Assembly (NCBI GenBank): GCA_030267325.1 | Contig: JAJDJS010000016.1 | Coordinates: 1 to 54,773, forward strand | Direction of reading: 5' to 3' | Length of the DNA stretch: 54,773 bases | From: Desulfosarcina sp. OttesenSCG-928-A07 | Lineage (GTDB): Bacteria; Desulfobacterota; Desulfobacteria; Desulfobacterales; Desulfosarcinaceae | Shown here: positions 54,424-54,773 of the stretch, one piece after another | How the letters are laid out: each line of letters begins with the position of its first letter | Position numbering within the stretch: position 1 is the first letter of the stretch | Program-made: the position numbers and the translations under genes | Notes under the pieces: model-generated | What the model saw: the letters and a program-made list of their open reading frames with translations, nothing else | Databases searched by the model: none | Told to the model about the DNA's origin: nothing

Positions 54424-54773
54424 TTATTGATTCAGCATGTTTTCCCAGATCATGGTGTATCCCTGACCCCGGCCCACACACATGGTGGTCAGACCATATC
54501 GGGCGCTGGGGTGCTCCATGAAGTGTCCTTTCAGAAATGCGATCAAGCGGGGACCGGATGCGGCCAAGGGATGGCCGTAGGCAATGGCGCCGCCCCAGGG
54601 GTTAATGCGGGAATCAGCCCAGTCCAGTCCCAACCGACTGGCGTTGTAAAGGGCCTGCACGGCAAAGGCTTCGTTAACTTCGATAAAATCCATGTCGTTC
54701 AGGGTGAGACGGGCTCTGGCAAGGGCTTTTTCCGTTGCCGGAACCGGCGCGATGCCCATGACCCGGGGGTCCA
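54424..54773 (-). CDS. Thiolase (acetyl-CoA acetyltransferase family), C-terminal part only
   Basis: The frame runs off the right edge. The visible C-terminus has VMGIAPVPATEKAL, DFIEVNEAFAVQAL, NPWGGAIAYGHPLAASG with the catalytic histidine, and CVGRGQG with the active-site cysteine. An internal ATG at 54759 is not the start, because the thiolase consensus continues upstream (DPRVMGIAPV). It ends the beta-oxidation set by cleaving 3-ketoacyl-CoA, or condenses acetyl-CoA in reverse. It is transcriptionally upstream of CoA-transferase 2. Confidence 0.93.
   Translation of the reverse strand, partial: DPRVMGIAPVPATEKALARARLTLNDMDFIEVNEAFAVQALYNASRLGLDWADSRINPWGGAIAYGHPLAASGPRLIAFLKGHFMEHPSARYGLTTMCVGRGQGYTMIWENMLNQ

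Overview
The window reads as chromosomal DNA of an anaerobic, Gram-negative, fatty- or organic-acid-oxidising deltaproteobacterium (Desulfobacterota, most likely Desulfobacterales). This is inferred from the gene content: an Mla outer-membrane lipid transport operon, many acyl-CoA dehydrogenases, enoyl-CoA hydratases, a CoA-transferase and thiolase set, TRAP transporters, and the moderately GC-rich coding style. No rRNA, phage, CRISPR array or intact insertion sequence is visible. Both edges cut genes: a DedA-family protein on the left and a thiolase on the right.

Layout. (1) 1-9.2 kb: partial dedA (-), comEC (+), an M23 peptidase with a decapeptide-repeat tail (-), then the leftward mlaE-mlaF-mlaD-mlaC-mlaA operon. 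(2) 9.5-15.9 kb: tRNA-Leu, then the rightward protein-quality-control block tig-clpP-clpX-lon, tRNA-Val and tRNA-Asp, and two terminators. (3) 16-23.6 kb: a leftward acyl-CoA synthetase/acyl-CoA dehydrogenase pair, rightward cysQ, tRNA-Val and tRNA-Ser, and an unusual MFS-acyltransferase-ACP fusion. (4) 23.6-33.9 kb: a 1451-residue two-domain glycogen debranching enzyme, a TetR/hydrolase operon with a readable promoter-operator, a hotdog thioesterase, a second TetR regulator and an RNase II-type exonuclease. (5) 34.1-39.3 kb: plsB, a fused MurU-AmgK-like cell-wall recycling enzyme, and a plant-type dapB homologue, all leftward. (6) 39.6-42.3 kb: two small unknown genes, an NDP-sugar epimerase and an unknown acidic protein. 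(7) 42.6 kb to the right edge: a leftward catabolic cluster (thiolase, CoA-transferase 2, DctP2, CoA-transferase 1, DctP1, DctQ, DctM, Usp, two crotonase-fold proteins, two acyl-CoA dehydrogenases).

How the genes fit together. Region 7 looks like a complete route from TRAP-mediated uptake of an organic acid, through CoA activation by CoA-transferase, to beta-oxidation and thiolysis. It contains a tandem duplication of the DctP/CoA-transferase module, in which the CoA-transferase copies share a 269-bp perfectly identical core but have diverged ends. Region 5 combines phospholipid and peptidoglycan precursor metabolism.

The most unusual non-coding signal is a dispersed element with terminal inverted repeats. 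There are three copies of exactly 114 bp and one of 95 bp, and it resembles a MITE. Copies lie inside the mla operon, in the leader of a TetR gene, between two acyl-CoA dehydrogenase genes, and just upstream of the epimerase gene. All family assignments come from reading motifs; no database search was run.
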